Shown piece by piece: positions 25,896-34,375 of a stretch of 35,551 nt of DNA. Within the stretch, counting starts at the first letter, position 1, and the number at the start of each line of letters is the position of its first letter. The notes under the pieces were generated by a model. That model was given only the letters and a program-made list of their open reading frames with translations. It ran no database searches and was not told the origin of the DNA. The position numbers and the translations under genes are program-made. This DNA comes from Halioglobus sp. (GTDB lineage: Bacteria; Pseudomonadota; Gammaproteobacteria; Pseudomonadales; Halieaceae): contig JAQWNG010000007.1 of assembly GCA_029246385.1 (NCBI GenBank), forward strand, positions 1 through 35,551, written 5' to 3'.

Positions 25896-25925
25896 AAGGG
25901 TCATAGCCCTTTGTTAATATTTTTT
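25896..25925 (+). terminator. Weak hairpin with T run after ihfB
   Basis: AAGGG (25896-25900) pairs with CCCTT (25907-25911) over a 6-nt loop, followed by TGTTAATATTTTT. The stem is short, so it could be a partial terminator between ihfB and lapA. Confidence 0.4.
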
Positions 25926-25943
25926 AGTGACCTAGGTGACTCA

Positions 25944-26252
25944 ATGAAGCCGTTACGCAAGCTTTTGACTGTTTTAATCGTACTGGCCATGCTTGTGATC
26001 AGTGTTCTGTTCACGTTGCAAAACAAGGTGCAGGTGCCTCTCGATATTTTAGTCTATAGCTTCGAACCACAAAGTTTGGCGGTATGGATTCTGCTCGCAT
26101 TCGTGCTGGGTGGGCTTTTGGGGATGCTTATTTCGTCCTTGATTCTGCTGCGAACGCGCGCATCGCTTCGATCTACTAGACGACAACTGGAAAAGTCCGG
26201 GGCCGAGACCAACAAGCTGCGAGGTGAAGTCTCTTCACCACTTGTTTCGTGA
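25944..26252 (+). CDS. lapA: Lipopolysaccharide assembly protein A-domain membrane protein
   Basis: This is a 102-residue protein counted from ATG 25944 (AGGTGA upstream). The layout is that of LapA (DUF1049): two hydrophobic helices (about 7-27 and 43-66) with the motif [14 protein letters not shown] between them, and a short basic, coiled-coil-prone cytoplasmic tail. In E. coli LapA pairs with LapB (YciM), which controls LpxC turnover by FtsH and lipopolysaccharide assembly, in the order lapA-lapB-pyrF. Here the stop of lapA overlaps the GTG start of pyrF (GTGA) and lapB is missing from the site. Confidence 0.85.
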   Translation: MKPLRKLLTVLIVLAMLVISVLFTLQNKVQVPLDILVYSFEPQSLAVWILLAFVLGGLLGMLISSLILLRTRASLRSTRRQLEKSGAETNKLRGEVSSPLVS

Positions 26253-26947
26253 CAGGGCCTGTCATTGTTGCCTTGGATTATTCTTCGGCGTCTAACGCTC
26301 TGGACTTAGCGCGACGTCTGTCGCCAAAGCTGTGTCGCTTAAAAGTAGGGAAGGAGCTGTTCACCAGCAGCGGGCCTGTATTGGTAGAACAACTGCAGAA
26401 CCTTGGTTTTGAGGTATTTCTAGATCTGAAATTTCATGATATTCCAAATACGGTGGCCGGCGCTGTTCGGGCGGCAGCGGAACTTGGTGTCTGGATGGTT
26501 AACGTTCATGCCTCCGGTGGCGGCAGAATGATGGCGGCCGCAGGCGAAGCGGTCTCAGCCTTTTCCCAGCGTCCTTTATTGATTGGCGTGACCGTTTTAA
26601 CCAGTATGTCCGATGCAGACCTGTTGGAAATGGGTTATCGCGAAACCGCAAAAAATCGTGTTTTACGGCTGGCGGGCTTTGCCGCCGACAGTGGATTGGA
26701 CGGTGTGGTTTGTTCGGCGTTAGAGGCATCAGCAGTGCGCGAAGCAAGGGGAAATGGGTTTTGCTTAGTTACCCCGGGTATCCGCATGAGCGGCGATGAT
26801 GGTGCAGATCAGCGTCGTGTGGTGACGCCTTCAGAGGCCATCGCTATGGGGTCTGATTATCTGGTCATTGGCCGCTCTATCACCGCCGCGACAGACCCTT
26901 TGGCAGCACTTGAACGTGTCCACCATCAGCTGGGCGTTACGCTGTAA
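26249..26947 (+). CDS. pyrF: Orotidine 5'-phosphate decarboxylase
   Basis: This 232-residue TIM-barrel enzyme catalyses the last step of UMP synthesis. The catalytic motif [10 protein letters not shown] (59-68: Asp59, Lys61, Asp64) is intact. Other parts are IVALDY (6-11), LKVGKELF (31-38), VTPGIR and [10 protein letters not shown] near the C-terminus, which bind the phosphate. The start is GTG 26249, overlapping the lapA stop by 3 bp; this suggests translational coupling and a joint transcript. The length is normal for the bacterial single-domain form. Confidence 0.96.
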   Translation: MTGPVIVALDYSSASNALDLARRLSPKLCRLKVGKELFTSSGPVLVEQLQNLGFEVFLDLKFHDIPNTVAGAVRAAAELGVWMVNVHASGGGRMMAAAGEAVSAFSQRPLLIGVTVLTSMSDADLLEMGYRETAKNRVLRLAGFAADSGLDGVVCSALEASAVREARGNGFCLVTPGIRMSGDDGADQRRVVTPSEAIAMGSDYLVIGRSITAATDPLAALERVHHQLGVTL

Positions 26948-26987
26948 AATCATATGCGGTCTTCAGAGCAACGTTACCCCCGATAAG

Positions 26988-26996
26988 TGCTAAGAT
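26988..26996 (+). promoter_or_regulatory. Candidate extended -10 for the ComEA-type gene
   Basis: TGC followed by TAAGAT (26991-26996) fits an extended -10 element 55 bp before ATG 27051; no good -35 is seen. This is a weak call. Confidence 0.3.
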
Positions 26997-27050
26997 TTTA
27001 GTAGTGCGGATGTCTGCATGGAAGCAGTTTACGTAAATGGAGATTTCATT

Positions 27051-27434
27051 ATGATCAATGCTCACTGGATAGAAGGCAATATTCGGGCAGCCATGGCGGC
27101 TGGAAATAGGCTTAGGATAAAGTGTAGGGATGCAAGCGTAACCTCGCCTTTCATATTAGCACTGGTAGTGGGGTTACTGATGGGCAGTCCGCCAGCGCTA
27201 GCGCAAGAACAGAGTTCGAATATTTTGCCGGTAGTCATTTCGGTAAATATCAATACCGCTGATGCCGCAGCCTTGGCAGCAAACCTCAAGGGAATAGGCG
27301 AGTCACGCGCGATGGAAATTGTGCGCTACCGCGAGTCTTACGGCCCCTTTGAATCTGTTGACGAGCTCGCAGATGTGAAGGGAATCGGAAAGTCTACGAT
27401 CGATATGAACCGCAGTGTAATAACACTGGAATAA
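27051..27434 (+). CDS. ComEA-type helix-hairpin-helix protein, exported
   Basis: This is a 127-residue protein counted from ATG 27051 (TGGAGA 7 bases upstream); ATG 27018 and ATG 27093 are alternatives. A basic N-terminus and a hydrophobic stretch (ILALVVGLLMG) end with ALA-QE, a likely signal-peptidase site, so the C-terminal part is periplasmic or membrane-tethered. The mature part is one ComEA helix-hairpin-helix domain: NINTADAAALAANLKGIG, AMEIVRYRESYGPFES, ELADVKGIGKS. Such domains bind double-stranded DNA backbone non-specifically, and ComEA homologues take part in DNA uptake, but many stand-alone proteins have no proven role. A ComEA-like gene also lies near wbpM in Pseudomonas. The long N-terminal region before the signal helix is unusual and favours the start at 27093 if export is efficient. 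Confidence 0.83.
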   Translation: MINAHWIEGNIRAAMAAGNRLRIKCRDASVTSPFILALVVGLLMGSPPALAQEQSSNILPVVISVNINTADAAALAANLKGIGESRAMEIVRYRESYGPFESVDELADVKGIGKSTIDMNRSVITLE

Positions 27435-27455
27435 GCTAACCGCATCCGTATTATT

Positions 27456-27475
27456 GGGGGCTCTGCCCCCTTCTT
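27456..27475 (+). terminator. GC-rich hairpin after the ComEA-type gene
   Basis: GGGGGC (27456-27461) pairs with GCCCCC (27465-27470) around a TCT loop and is followed by TTCTT. It is a compact terminator separating the ComEA-type gene from the polysaccharide genes that begin 20 bp later. Confidence 0.75.
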
Positions 27476-27495
27476 CACAACAGTGACCCAATATC

Positions 27496-28437
27496 GTGAA
27501 ATGCCTTGTCAGTGGTGCCACCGGCTTTATCGGCCGCAAGCTTTGCCAGCAACTCGAAGCTCAAGGCCATGTCGTTATTGCGTTAAGCAGGCATGGCGGC
27601 GTTTTGAGTAGTGGTAAACCCACCTTGGCACTAGACCTTACGGTGCATGACCCCAGTGGAGATTTACTGAGCGAGGTGGATGTGTTTTTTCACTTAGCGG
27701 GTATTGCCCATCAGCAGTCGCCGGCGCCAGCGTATGAAGCCTTAAATTATCGCGCAACGGAACGTCTTGCAAGATTAGCGTCAGCGGCTGGGGTCGGGTG
27801 TTTTATATTTCTGAGTAGCGTAAAAGCGATGGGTCCGTCCAAAGCTCTTCACAGGCGTTCAGAAAGTGAGAGCACTGTGCCCAGTGACCCTTATGGATTG
27901 TCCAAGTGGCATGCGGAATGCGCACTGCAAAAAATATTTTCCGGTGATGACATGTCTATAGTAATTTTGCGGCCGGCGTTAGTTTATGGGCATGATGTCA
28001 AAGGCAATTTACAGGCGTTTGCCCGCGGTATACGCTGGGGTTTACCTAGACCGCCAGAGCGGGGCGCCCGTTCCATGATTGCCGTGGAGGATTTGGTCGC
28101 CTTGCTGTGTGTAATAGCACAGCGACCTCCCGTGGGCGTGCGCCTGTGGATCGCCTGCGGTTCGCATAGTTACAGTACGCGAGTCATTTACGATCTGATA
28201 CGCGCAGCCAGTGGAAAGGGGACGGGTACTGATTGGCTTCCACACTGGGCTTGGTCACTGGGCGCGCGGATGCTTGATATGGCTTCTGGACAGCAAAGTG
28301 GGTCTAGCTATGAAAAGCTGTTTGGCACTGAACTGTATAACAATACTGCCGTTATAGGGGATACGGATTGGGCACCTCGAGTTATGCTGGAACACGTCAT
28401 TGAAGATATCATTGCGCTACGAGGCACTATTTCATGA
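27496..28437 (+). CDS. NAD-dependent epimerase/reductase (WbpV/WbpK type)
   Basis: This 313-residue extended SDR starts at GTG 27496. The nucleotide site GATGFIG is at 7-13, FFHLAG follows, Ser lies in FLSSVKAMG, and the catalytic Tyr-Lys pair is in DPYGLSKWHAE. The C-terminal half binds the sugar nucleotide. Homologues in O-antigen clusters (WbpV, WbpK) act on the 4-keto sugar made by WbpM, giving UDP-QuiNAc or UDP-FucNAc. The direct coupling to a WbpL-type transferase (ATGA overlap at 28434) and the nearby WbpM-type dehydratase support that role. Whether it is a reductase or an epimerase, and which stereochemistry it gives, cannot be told from sequence. Confidence 0.82.
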   Translation: MKCLVSGATGFIGRKLCQQLEAQGHVVIALSRHGGVLSSGKPTLALDLTVHDPSGDLLSEVDVFFHLAGIAHQQSPAPAYEALNYRATERLARLASAAGVGCFIFLSSVKAMGPSKALHRRSESESTVPSDPYGLSKWHAECALQKIFSGDDMSIVILRPALVYGHDVKGNLQAFARGIRWGLPRPPERGARSMIAVEDLVALLCVIAQRPPVGVRLWIACGSHSYSTRVIYDLIRAASGKGTGTDWLPHWAWSLGARMLDMASGQQSGSSYEKLFGTELYNNTAVIGDTDWAPRVMLEHVIEDIIALRGTIS

Positions 28438-29420
28438 TAGTACTAATGACTACGTTCGCTTTGTCAGTCGTGCTGTGCTTCGGTTACCTAAGGTTCGCTC
28501 GAGTTCGACAGGTTTTTGATATGCCTAACGAGCGCAGCTCTCATTCGCAACCGACTCCCCACGGCGGAGGGGCTGCAATATTGCTGGCCTTCACCTTCGG
28601 CCTGCTCTTCGCGGCGGTATACTATGACGGCCGGGAAGACTCTTTCGTTCTGCTGGCCGTCGGTGCACTGCTGCTGATGGTAGTGGGCATAATTGATGAT
28701 CTTCGAGGTTTATCGGCGCGAGTGCGCATGGCCTTTTATGCTTTGGTGTGCCTGTGGGCAGCGGATACCTTGTTACAGCCATTATTTGTCGATGGCGGTG
28801 CGAGTCGCACTGTGCTTTGGTTGTTAGCTGCTCTGGCGATGTTGTGGGTGCTCAACCTATATAATTTTATGGATGGCATTGACGGCATCGCTGCACTGCA
28901 AACAGTATTGGCCTGTTGCTTTGGCGCGTGGCTCGCCTTAAGATCCGGGCACGGCGATAGCTATGCCATGTTCTGCCTGTTGCTGGCCTCGGCGCATGCG
29001 GGCTTTCTGCTTTGGAATTATCCTCCCGCACGATTATTTATGGGTGACGCTGGCAGTGTCCCCACCGGGTTTTTATTGGCGGCGATCGCGCTTCTTGGGG
29101 CTGTGCAGGGCCAGCTAAACCCTTGGTGTTGGGTGATACTGCTGGCTATATTTATTGCTGATGCGAGTTGGACTTTAGTGTGGCGACTGTTTACCGGACA
29201 AGCGTTCACGCAACCGCATCGGCTGCACGCTTATCAGCGCTTGAGTCGGCATTGGGATTCGCACCGCCGTGTCGATATGCTACTGCTGGCGATAAACGTG
29301 TTGTGGTTGTTTCCGTTAGCATGGGCGGTGCAAACTTGGCCGATTTATAGTGTTATTTTTGTAATTTTGGCATATGTTCCCACTCTCTGCGGCGTGGTCA
29401 AGGTCGGCAGATTAGCGTAA
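28434..29420 (+). CDS. wbpL: Undecaprenyl-phosphate sugar-1-phosphate transferase, WbpL/WecA family
   Basis: This 328-residue, about ten-helix inner-membrane protein belongs to glycosyltransferase family 4 (MraY/WecA). It has the conserved cytoplasmic loops FDMPNERSSHSQPTPHGGG (28-46), GIIDDLRGLS, NLYNFMDGIDGIA with the aspartates that bind Mg and substrate, RLFMGDAGSVPTGFLL, and a C-terminal HRLHAYQRLSRH. It transfers a UDP-N-acetyl amino-sugar 1-phosphate to undecaprenyl phosphate, the first step in O-antigen or capsule-type polymers. Closest context is WbpL, which uses UDP-FucNAc or UDP-QuiNAc. Its ATG overlaps the epimerase stop by 4 bp. I give the symbol on family and context, not on proven specificity. 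Confidence 0.85.
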   Translation: MIVLMTTFALSVVLCFGYLRFARVRQVFDMPNERSSHSQPTPHGGGAAILLAFTFGLLFAAVYYDGREDSFVLLAVGALLLMVVGIIDDLRGLSARVRMAFYALVCLWAADTLLQPLFVDGGASRTVLWLLAALAMLWVLNLYNFMDGIDGIAALQTVLACCFGAWLALRSGHGDSYAMFCLLLASAHAGFLLWNYPPARLFMGDAGSVPTGFLLAAIALLGAVQGQLNPWCWVILLAIFIADASWTLVWRLFTGQAFTQPHRLHAYQRLSRHWDSHRRVDMLLLAINVLWLFPLAWAVQTWPIYSVIFVILAYVPTLCGVVKVGRLA

Positions 29421-29492
29421 TATTTACTTGTCTGAAAGTGTTTATACAGCGGTGAAAGGTGGATTCATCGTTGTTCTAGAGGCTGTAATAAC

Positions 29493-31523
29493 GTGCAACA
29501 GTGGTCTGATATTTTTGTGGTGCGTTGGCTCGTCAGCTTGGTAGCAAGCTCTCGGGATGTTCTTTATAAGGTGGTGGAGCTTCCTCGCAATATCAAGCAG
29601 GCGTGTCTGCTAATGCTCGATCTGGTCTATGTGACCGGCGCGATGTGGGCCGCTGTCGCCGTGCCCTGGGGCCACACAAACTTTCAGTTGGGGCCATTGG
29701 AATGGATCTGTGCGGCGGTGACCATCGTTGCCAGTGCAGTTATTTTTCTGCGGCTAGGATTATACAGGGCCGTTATTCGTTTCATGGGTCAACAGGCTAT
29801 CTGGGCCCTTATTACGGCAGCCAGTTATTCCTCCCTTGTATTGGGAGCCGCTGTATTTTTCACGCGGGCTGGTGTGCCGCGGTCGACGCCTTTCATTTAT
29901 TGGCTGATTATATTGCTCGGTATCGGCGGTACGAGACTCGTCGTGCGCGGATATTATCAGGCGAGGCTGCGCTCTGTGTCTGAAAATGTCATTATTTACG
30001 GCGCTGGACAGTCTGGTCGACAGCTCCTGAACGGTCTGCATCATGGGGAGCAATTTAATCCTGTGGCGTTTGTTGATGATAACCATCGCTTGCAACGCTC
30101 GGTCATCAATGGGCTACATATCGCATGTCCGGAGGATATAGAGCAGTTGGTCCTGCAGCATGATGTAACGCAAGTGCTGTTAGCCGTTCCTTCTGCGTCG
30201 CCAGAGCGACGCAAGGAGATAATCAATTCACTGGTCGGTCTGCCTGTCCATGTGCGCACGGTCCCAACGATCAACGAATTACTGGCTGGTGAGGCTAGCA
30301 TCAATCAGATTAGAGATGTTGAGCTGGACGAGTTGCTGGGCAGGGAGCCGGTTCCTCCGCACCCCGAGTTAGTTGAGCGCTGTATAGCAAGCAAAGTGGT
30401 CTTGGTGACAGGCGCAGGCGGGTCGATTGGCGCGGAGTTGTGTCGTCAAATATTGATGTCAGCCCCACGAGAACTGATTCTATTTGACAGTTCTGAGTAT
30501 GCGCTTTACTGCATAGAGCGCGAATTACGCGACACAATGAAACAGCTTGGCTTGCGCTCGGAGTTGGTCGCGCTGCTAGGCTCAGTGCAGGACCAGAATC
30601 GATTGGAGAGTGTTTATCGCACTTTTAAGGTACATACAGTTTATCACGCGGCTGCATATAAACATGTGCCGCTGGTGGAATACAATATTGCGGAAGGCGT
30701 AGCTAATAATGTGTTTGGCACCTGGTATGCAGCAGAGGCCGCCCGGAAGGCAGGTGTAGAGACCTTTGTGCTCGTATCGACAGATAAAGCAGTGCGTCCC
30801 ACGAACATCATGGGTGCTTCGAAACGTCTGGCAGAAATGGTCCTACAGGGACTTGCTCAAGAAGAGACACAGACCCGATTTTGCATGGTGCGATTTGGTA
30901 ATGTTCTTGGCTCTTCTGGGTCCGTAGTTCCGCTATTTCGACAGCAGATCGAAGAAGGGGGCCCTGTAACCGTAACTCACCCTGAGGTATCCCGCTATTT
31001 TATGAGTATTGCAGAGGCGGCACAACTTGTGTTGCAGGCAGGCGCAATGGGTACGGGCGGCGATGTGTTTGTGCTGGATATGGGTGAGCCCGTGCGTATT
31101 GTGGATTTGGCGAAGCGAATGATTAGGCTAAGCGGCCATGATATGAAGCATGTTATCCCTGTGGGCGGAGACATTGAGATTGAATTTATTGGACTACGTC
31201 CAGGTGAAAAACTGCATGAAGAATTATTACTTGGAACTAAAGTGAGTGGAACCGGACATCCGATGATTATGCGTGCGGAAGAGGAGTGCTTGCCATTTGA
31301 TCACATTCAAACACTACTGGTGACGTTGAAAGCGCATTGCGACGCCCTCGATTGCGATGGTGTCAGCTCAATATTGAATTCCGCGGTGAGTGGTTTCGGC
31401 AACCATCGCGTTCGCTACGATTATCTTTGGAACAGACAAGCGGAAGCGATGGCCGTGGGTCCTGCCGCTAAATTTAACAGTGCGGCTTCTAATGTAAAGG
31501 AATTGTTTCCCGACAACACCTGA
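29493..31523 (+). CDS. wbpM: UDP-GlcNAc 4,6-dehydratase, WbpM/CapD type
   Basis: This is a 676-residue inner-membrane enzyme. The N-terminal part has four hydrophobic segments (about 35-135), then a first nucleotide-binding domain with IIYGAGQSGRQLLNGL (about 167-182). The catalytic SDR domain starts with VLVTGAGGSIGAELCRQIL (about 305 on). It has STDKAVRPTNIMGASKR, where the usual catalytic Tyr is Met (MGASK), as in the long WbpM/PglF-type enzymes, and GLRPGEKLHEELL. It converts UDP-GlcNAc to UDP-2-acetamido-2,6-dideoxy-4-keto-hexose, substrate for the reductase/epimerase upstream. The start is GTG 29493 with AGAGG upstream. The 72-bp gap after wbpL holds no clear terminator, so all three genes probably form one transcript. 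Confidence 0.92.
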   Translation: MQQWSDIFVVRWLVSLVASSRDVLYKVVELPRNIKQACLLMLDLVYVTGAMWAAVAVPWGHTNFQLGPLEWICAAVTIVASAVIFLRLGLYRAVIRFMGQQAIWALITAASYSSLVLGAAVFFTRAGVPRSTPFIYWLIILLGIGGTRLVVRGYYQARLRSVSENVIIYGAGQSGRQLLNGLHHGEQFNPVAFVDDNHRLQRSVINGLHIACPEDIEQLVLQHDVTQVLLAVPSASPERRKEIINSLVGLPVHVRTVPTINELLAGEASINQIRDVELDELLGREPVPPHPELVERCIASKVVLVTGAGGSIGAELCRQILMSAPRELILFDSSEYALYCIERELRDTMKQLGLRSELVALLGSVQDQNRLESVYRTFKVHTVYHAAAYKHVPLVEYNIAEGVANNVFGTWYAAEAARKAGVETFVLVSTDKAVRPTNIMGASKRLAEMVLQGLAQEETQTRFCMVRFGNVLGSSGSVVPLFRQQIEEGGPVTVTHPEVSRYFMSIAEAAQLVLQAGAMGTGGDVFVLDMGEPVRIVDLAKRMIRLSGHDMKHVIPVGGDIEIEFIGLRPGEKLHEELLLGTKVSGTGHPMIMRAEEECLPFDHIQTLLVTLKAHCDALDCDGVSSILNSAVSGFGNHRVRYDYLWNRQAEAMAVGPAAKFNSAASNVKELFPDNT

Positions 31524-31544
31524 TCACATTGATGCATGATTGCT

Positions 31545-31580
31545 CGGCACCGGCACCGGCACCGGCACCGGCACCGGCAC
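31545..31580. repeat. Perfect hexanucleotide tandem repeat, six copies of CGGCAC
   Basis: Six uninterrupted copies of CGGCAC lie between the convergent ends of wbpM (stop 31523) and the lipoprotein gene (stop 31604). On the - strand the repeat reads GTGCCG, giving GG pairs spaced by four bases. It is outside both coding frames as annotated. Such arrays often vary in copy number by slippage. Confidence 0.95.
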
Positions 31581-31603
31581 CGCGCGTATCTGCAGTCGGA
31601 GCA

Positions 31604-34006
31604 TCAGCACTCCGCCGGGGTCATACCGTTGATCCAATCGGCAATTAACTGCACCCCCTCTTTGTGAATAACACTGCGCCCTGATTCTGGCATACGTATT
31701 TCGGGCTCGTCTGAATTCATGCGGAAGTGGAGAATAGAATCATCCGCACTCCCCGGAACGATGCTATATTTGAGTCCACCTGAACCGTCTCCCGCGGCGA
31801 CCGGTGGTTTACATTCACCTACTTCAAATCCGAATGGCCGCCAATACTCTAGGAATAAACCCGAGGTGTTGCCAGCGCCCGCAGCGCTACTGTGGCAGCT
31901 AGCACAATTGACGTCTAAATAACCCCTAGCGCGATCGTCCAGACTGGCGCTTGTGTCGCCCCACAACGGAATAGTATTGATGGTGCTTAGATCGCTCGGC
32001 ACACCGGCCAGAATGCCGGCTTCGCTCCAGTGGGTCAGCTGATTGTCTATGCCACTGTCATAAGCGTAGTCTTTGTTTAGCGAGCGCGCCCTTGGGCCTA
32101 TCGGGAGCAGTTCGTCCTCGCCATGGCAATTGGCGCAGTTGTTGGAGTTAGGGATGATGTAGTCGGTGGACTGCGCCTCCCCGCTAATGTCGACCCAATT
32201 TACAGTCTGTGTGCCGCCGGTGACAGTCAGTGCTGCGTCCGTCTTGCTTGGATTCCAAGTGTATGGCAGCGCTTTCCAACCATCAGCGCGGCGCACTAGC
32301 AGGCGCGTTTCAATGAGATCCTGCCTGCTGTCAGCAATTCTCAAATCCGCCTGAATGGTGAACGTCTTAGCGATAATGGTTCCGACGGGGAAGTCGAACA
32401 CGTCTTGACTGCGATAGGCTGCTGCTAAGCCGTCCGGAACATAGACGAAGCGATATTTATTCGCGTAATCTGAAAATAGTGGGGTATTCAGATCGTATCT
32501 AACCCCGTTACCGTTGGGACTCTTAAGCGGGTTAGTGGCGTCGGCGAAGAGACGGTAATCTGACAGATTCGGACAGTCGGCAACGAACGCGGCGACATTT
32601 ACATCTGTGCCCTCGGCACTGCATAGTGCTGCGGTGTCGACCGCCGGAGCCTCCGGATTATTCGGATCAACGGGCGGTTCGAGCACTATCGGTGGAAGCG
32701 GCGCATGGCGGCAGTCAAACAATGCAGAGTCCGTGGAAGCGGCGATATCGCCAAACTCTGAAGCGAACACCGCCGAGATATTGAACTGTCCCATGGAGGT
32801 TTCGGGACCATTATCCACAATACAGACTGCCTGGCTCTCGGTTAAGCCATCGGGAAACTCAACCAGTAATCCATAATCGGTTCCAACTCCTGAGCTGTCG
32901 TAGAAATGATCCTGAGGCTCGCCGAGAACTTGTCCGACTAGCGAGGCATCACCTTGCGGGTCGTAGGCGTTGTTACTCATGGTGTTATCGTGGATATAAA
33001 TTTTTTCTGGAACAGGGTCATAAGTTGGCTTGCTGACGTCGCTATCGACAAAGTAGTAGCTGACAGTGAGTGTTGCAAATGACTTGTTGTCCGTGATGGT
33101 ATTATCAAACACCTCAATGTCATCGTTGGCCATGATCATCAGGCCGATACCGGAAGGCACTGTGCCAACGATATTGCCAGCAGGGGCAAAATTTGGCTCG
33201 TTATTAGCGACCATCATGTTATTGAAAACCCGCGTCGCCTCTCCACCCTGAATAGGGGGTCCAGGGAGGTCGAACACCAGAATGCCTGCTGTGTTGCCAG
33301 TGGTATTATTCTCATACACATCGGCAAATTTAGAGTTTTCGATTTCAATGCCAGCCACGTTTTCGTAGACATAGTTACGCCTCACGATGATATTTTCTGA
33401 CTGGCCCACATACACGCCTGCGTCGCTGGCGCCGCGCACCTCACAATCTTCGATAAGCACGTTGCGAGTTTGGACGGGATATAAACCATAGGCGCCATTG
33501 TTAACATCGGGTCCGTTAGTCCATTCCACACGAACCCGCCGAATAGTAACGCCGTTCGTGCCAGTGACCTTGATAGCGTCACCGGGTGAGTTCTCTATAG
33601 CGAGGTCTTGCACCACGAAGTTGTCTCCGGTGGCTAACAGACTTTGCGCTCCGCTGGTCTGACCATCGAAGCGCAGGACGGTCCCAGACTCTGCGCCCAT
33701 GCCGGTGCCGCGCAGGACAATATTGTCGACGCTTGAACTTAATTCTCCTATGAAATCGAACGTGCCTGCAGGAAGTTGGATAATAGTGTTCGGTTCCGCG
33801 GTAATAAGCGCACTCAATGTTCGAGTTTCAAGATCATCACCGGGCTCTAGTGTGACTAAAGCATACTCAGGAAAATCCGGATCTACCGGGCTTATTACAA
33901 TCGGATCATCATTATTGCCGCCACCAGAGCAAGACCACAGCAGTGGCAAAATGAATAAAATTGTCAGATATTTTGCCGCTGTTTGGCAGGAAATCATTCT
34001 AATCAT
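31604..34006 (-). CDS. Lipoprotein fusing a parallel beta-helix domain and a di-heme cytochrome c domain
   Basis: This 800-residue protein starts at ATG 34006 (GGAG upstream). Lipobox LLWSC has Cys26, with Ser at +2 suggesting the outer membrane. Residues about 55-420 form a right-handed parallel beta-helix: repeated turns such as NIVLRGTGMG, VTIRRVRVEW, NVLIEDCEVRGASDAGVYV, NIIVRRNYVYENVAGIEIEN and IEVFDNTITDN. After a Pro-rich linker (about 440-465) comes a domain with two c-type heme sites, CANCH (624-628) and CASCH (701-705), and Met-containing segments (RMNSD, IRMPESG) that could supply axial ligands. The two parts match the TIGR03805 (beta-helix) and TIGR03806 (HNE_0200/SO2930-type cytochrome) families, reported as neighbouring genes; here they are one frame. 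The function is unknown; surface electron transfer or oxidation of a polymer are guesses. It converges with wbpM. Confidence 0.85.
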   Translation of the reverse strand: MIRMISCQTAAKYLTILFILPLLWSCSGGGNNDDPIVISPVDPDFPEYALVTLEPGDDLETRTLSALITAEPNTIIQLPAGTFDFIGELSSSVDNIVLRGTGMGAESGTVLRFDGQTSGAQSLLATGDNFVVQDLAIENSPGDAIKVTGTNGVTIRRVRVEWTNGPDVNNGAYGLYPVQTRNVLIEDCEVRGASDAGVYVGQSENIIVRRNYVYENVAGIEIENSKFADVYENNTTGNTAGILVFDLPGPPIQGGEATRVFNNMMVANNEPNFAPAGNIVGTVPSGIGLMIMANDDIEVFDNTITDNKSFATLTVSYYFVDSDVSKPTYDPVPEKIYIHDNTMSNNAYDPQGDASLVGQVLGEPQDHFYDSSGVGTDYGLLVEFPDGLTESQAVCIVDNGPETSMGQFNISAVFASEFGDIAASTDSALFDCRHAPLPPIVLEPPVDPNNPEAPAVDTAALCSAEGTDVNVAAFVADCPNLSDYRLFADATNPLKSPNGNGVRYDLNTPLFSDYANKYRFVYVPDGLAAAYRSQDVFDFPVGTIIAKTFTIQADLRIADSRQDLIETRLLVRRADGWKALPYTWNPSKTDAALTVTGGTQTVNWVDISGEAQSTDYIIPNSNNCANCHGEDELLPIGPRARSLNKDYAYDSGIDNQLTHWSEAGILAGVPSDLSTINTIPLWGDTSASLDDRARGYLDVNCASCHSSAAGAGNTSGLFLEYWRPFGFEVGECKPPVAAGDGSGGLKYSIVPGSADDSILHFRMNSDEPEIRMPESGRSVIHKEGVQLIADWINGMTPAEC

Positions 34007-34375
34007 TGTGCTTCTCCAGAAAATGCAGAGTAAAAACTAATTTTTATATCCCCACATACTATGGTGTTTTTTGTTCTAAGTCGAGATCAAAAATGCTACG
34101 TCGCTAGCAGGCCAATGGCAAAGCGTATGGACCGTGGTTAGCGTATCCGGCTTCACCTGCGCTCGAGCACGCCAATTGACAATGATTCACCCGCTATTGG
34201 AGCTCGCGCGGCAACAGTGTAATCGCTTAACAGCGAGTTTAGCCATTCTATAGAAATAAGGTGTGAATCTCTGCAAGGTCTCGATTGAGGGTGGTCTGAT
34301 GGGTGTTTGGACGCGGCGATAGTCTCATGTCTGCGCTTGAAACCAGAGACTAAATCGCAGATTGCACTGCTGTTA
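34007..34375. other. Non-coding stretch with a bulged inverted repeat
   Basis: About 370 bases divide the lipoprotein gene (leftward) from a small hypothetical gene (rightward). No open frame of convincing composition is seen. An AT-rich patch at 34030-34075 probably carries the lipoprotein promoter. At 34316-34358, GCGA-TAGTCTC pairs with GAGACTA-(AA)-TCGC over a 19-nt loop: 11 bp with a two-base bulge. It ends 17 bp before the -35 of the rightward promoter, so it could be an operator or a structured element. Confidence 0.45.

Noticed and set aside
31545-31580. Possible CRISPR array
   Set aside because: The six-base units are contiguous with no spacers; it is a microsatellite.
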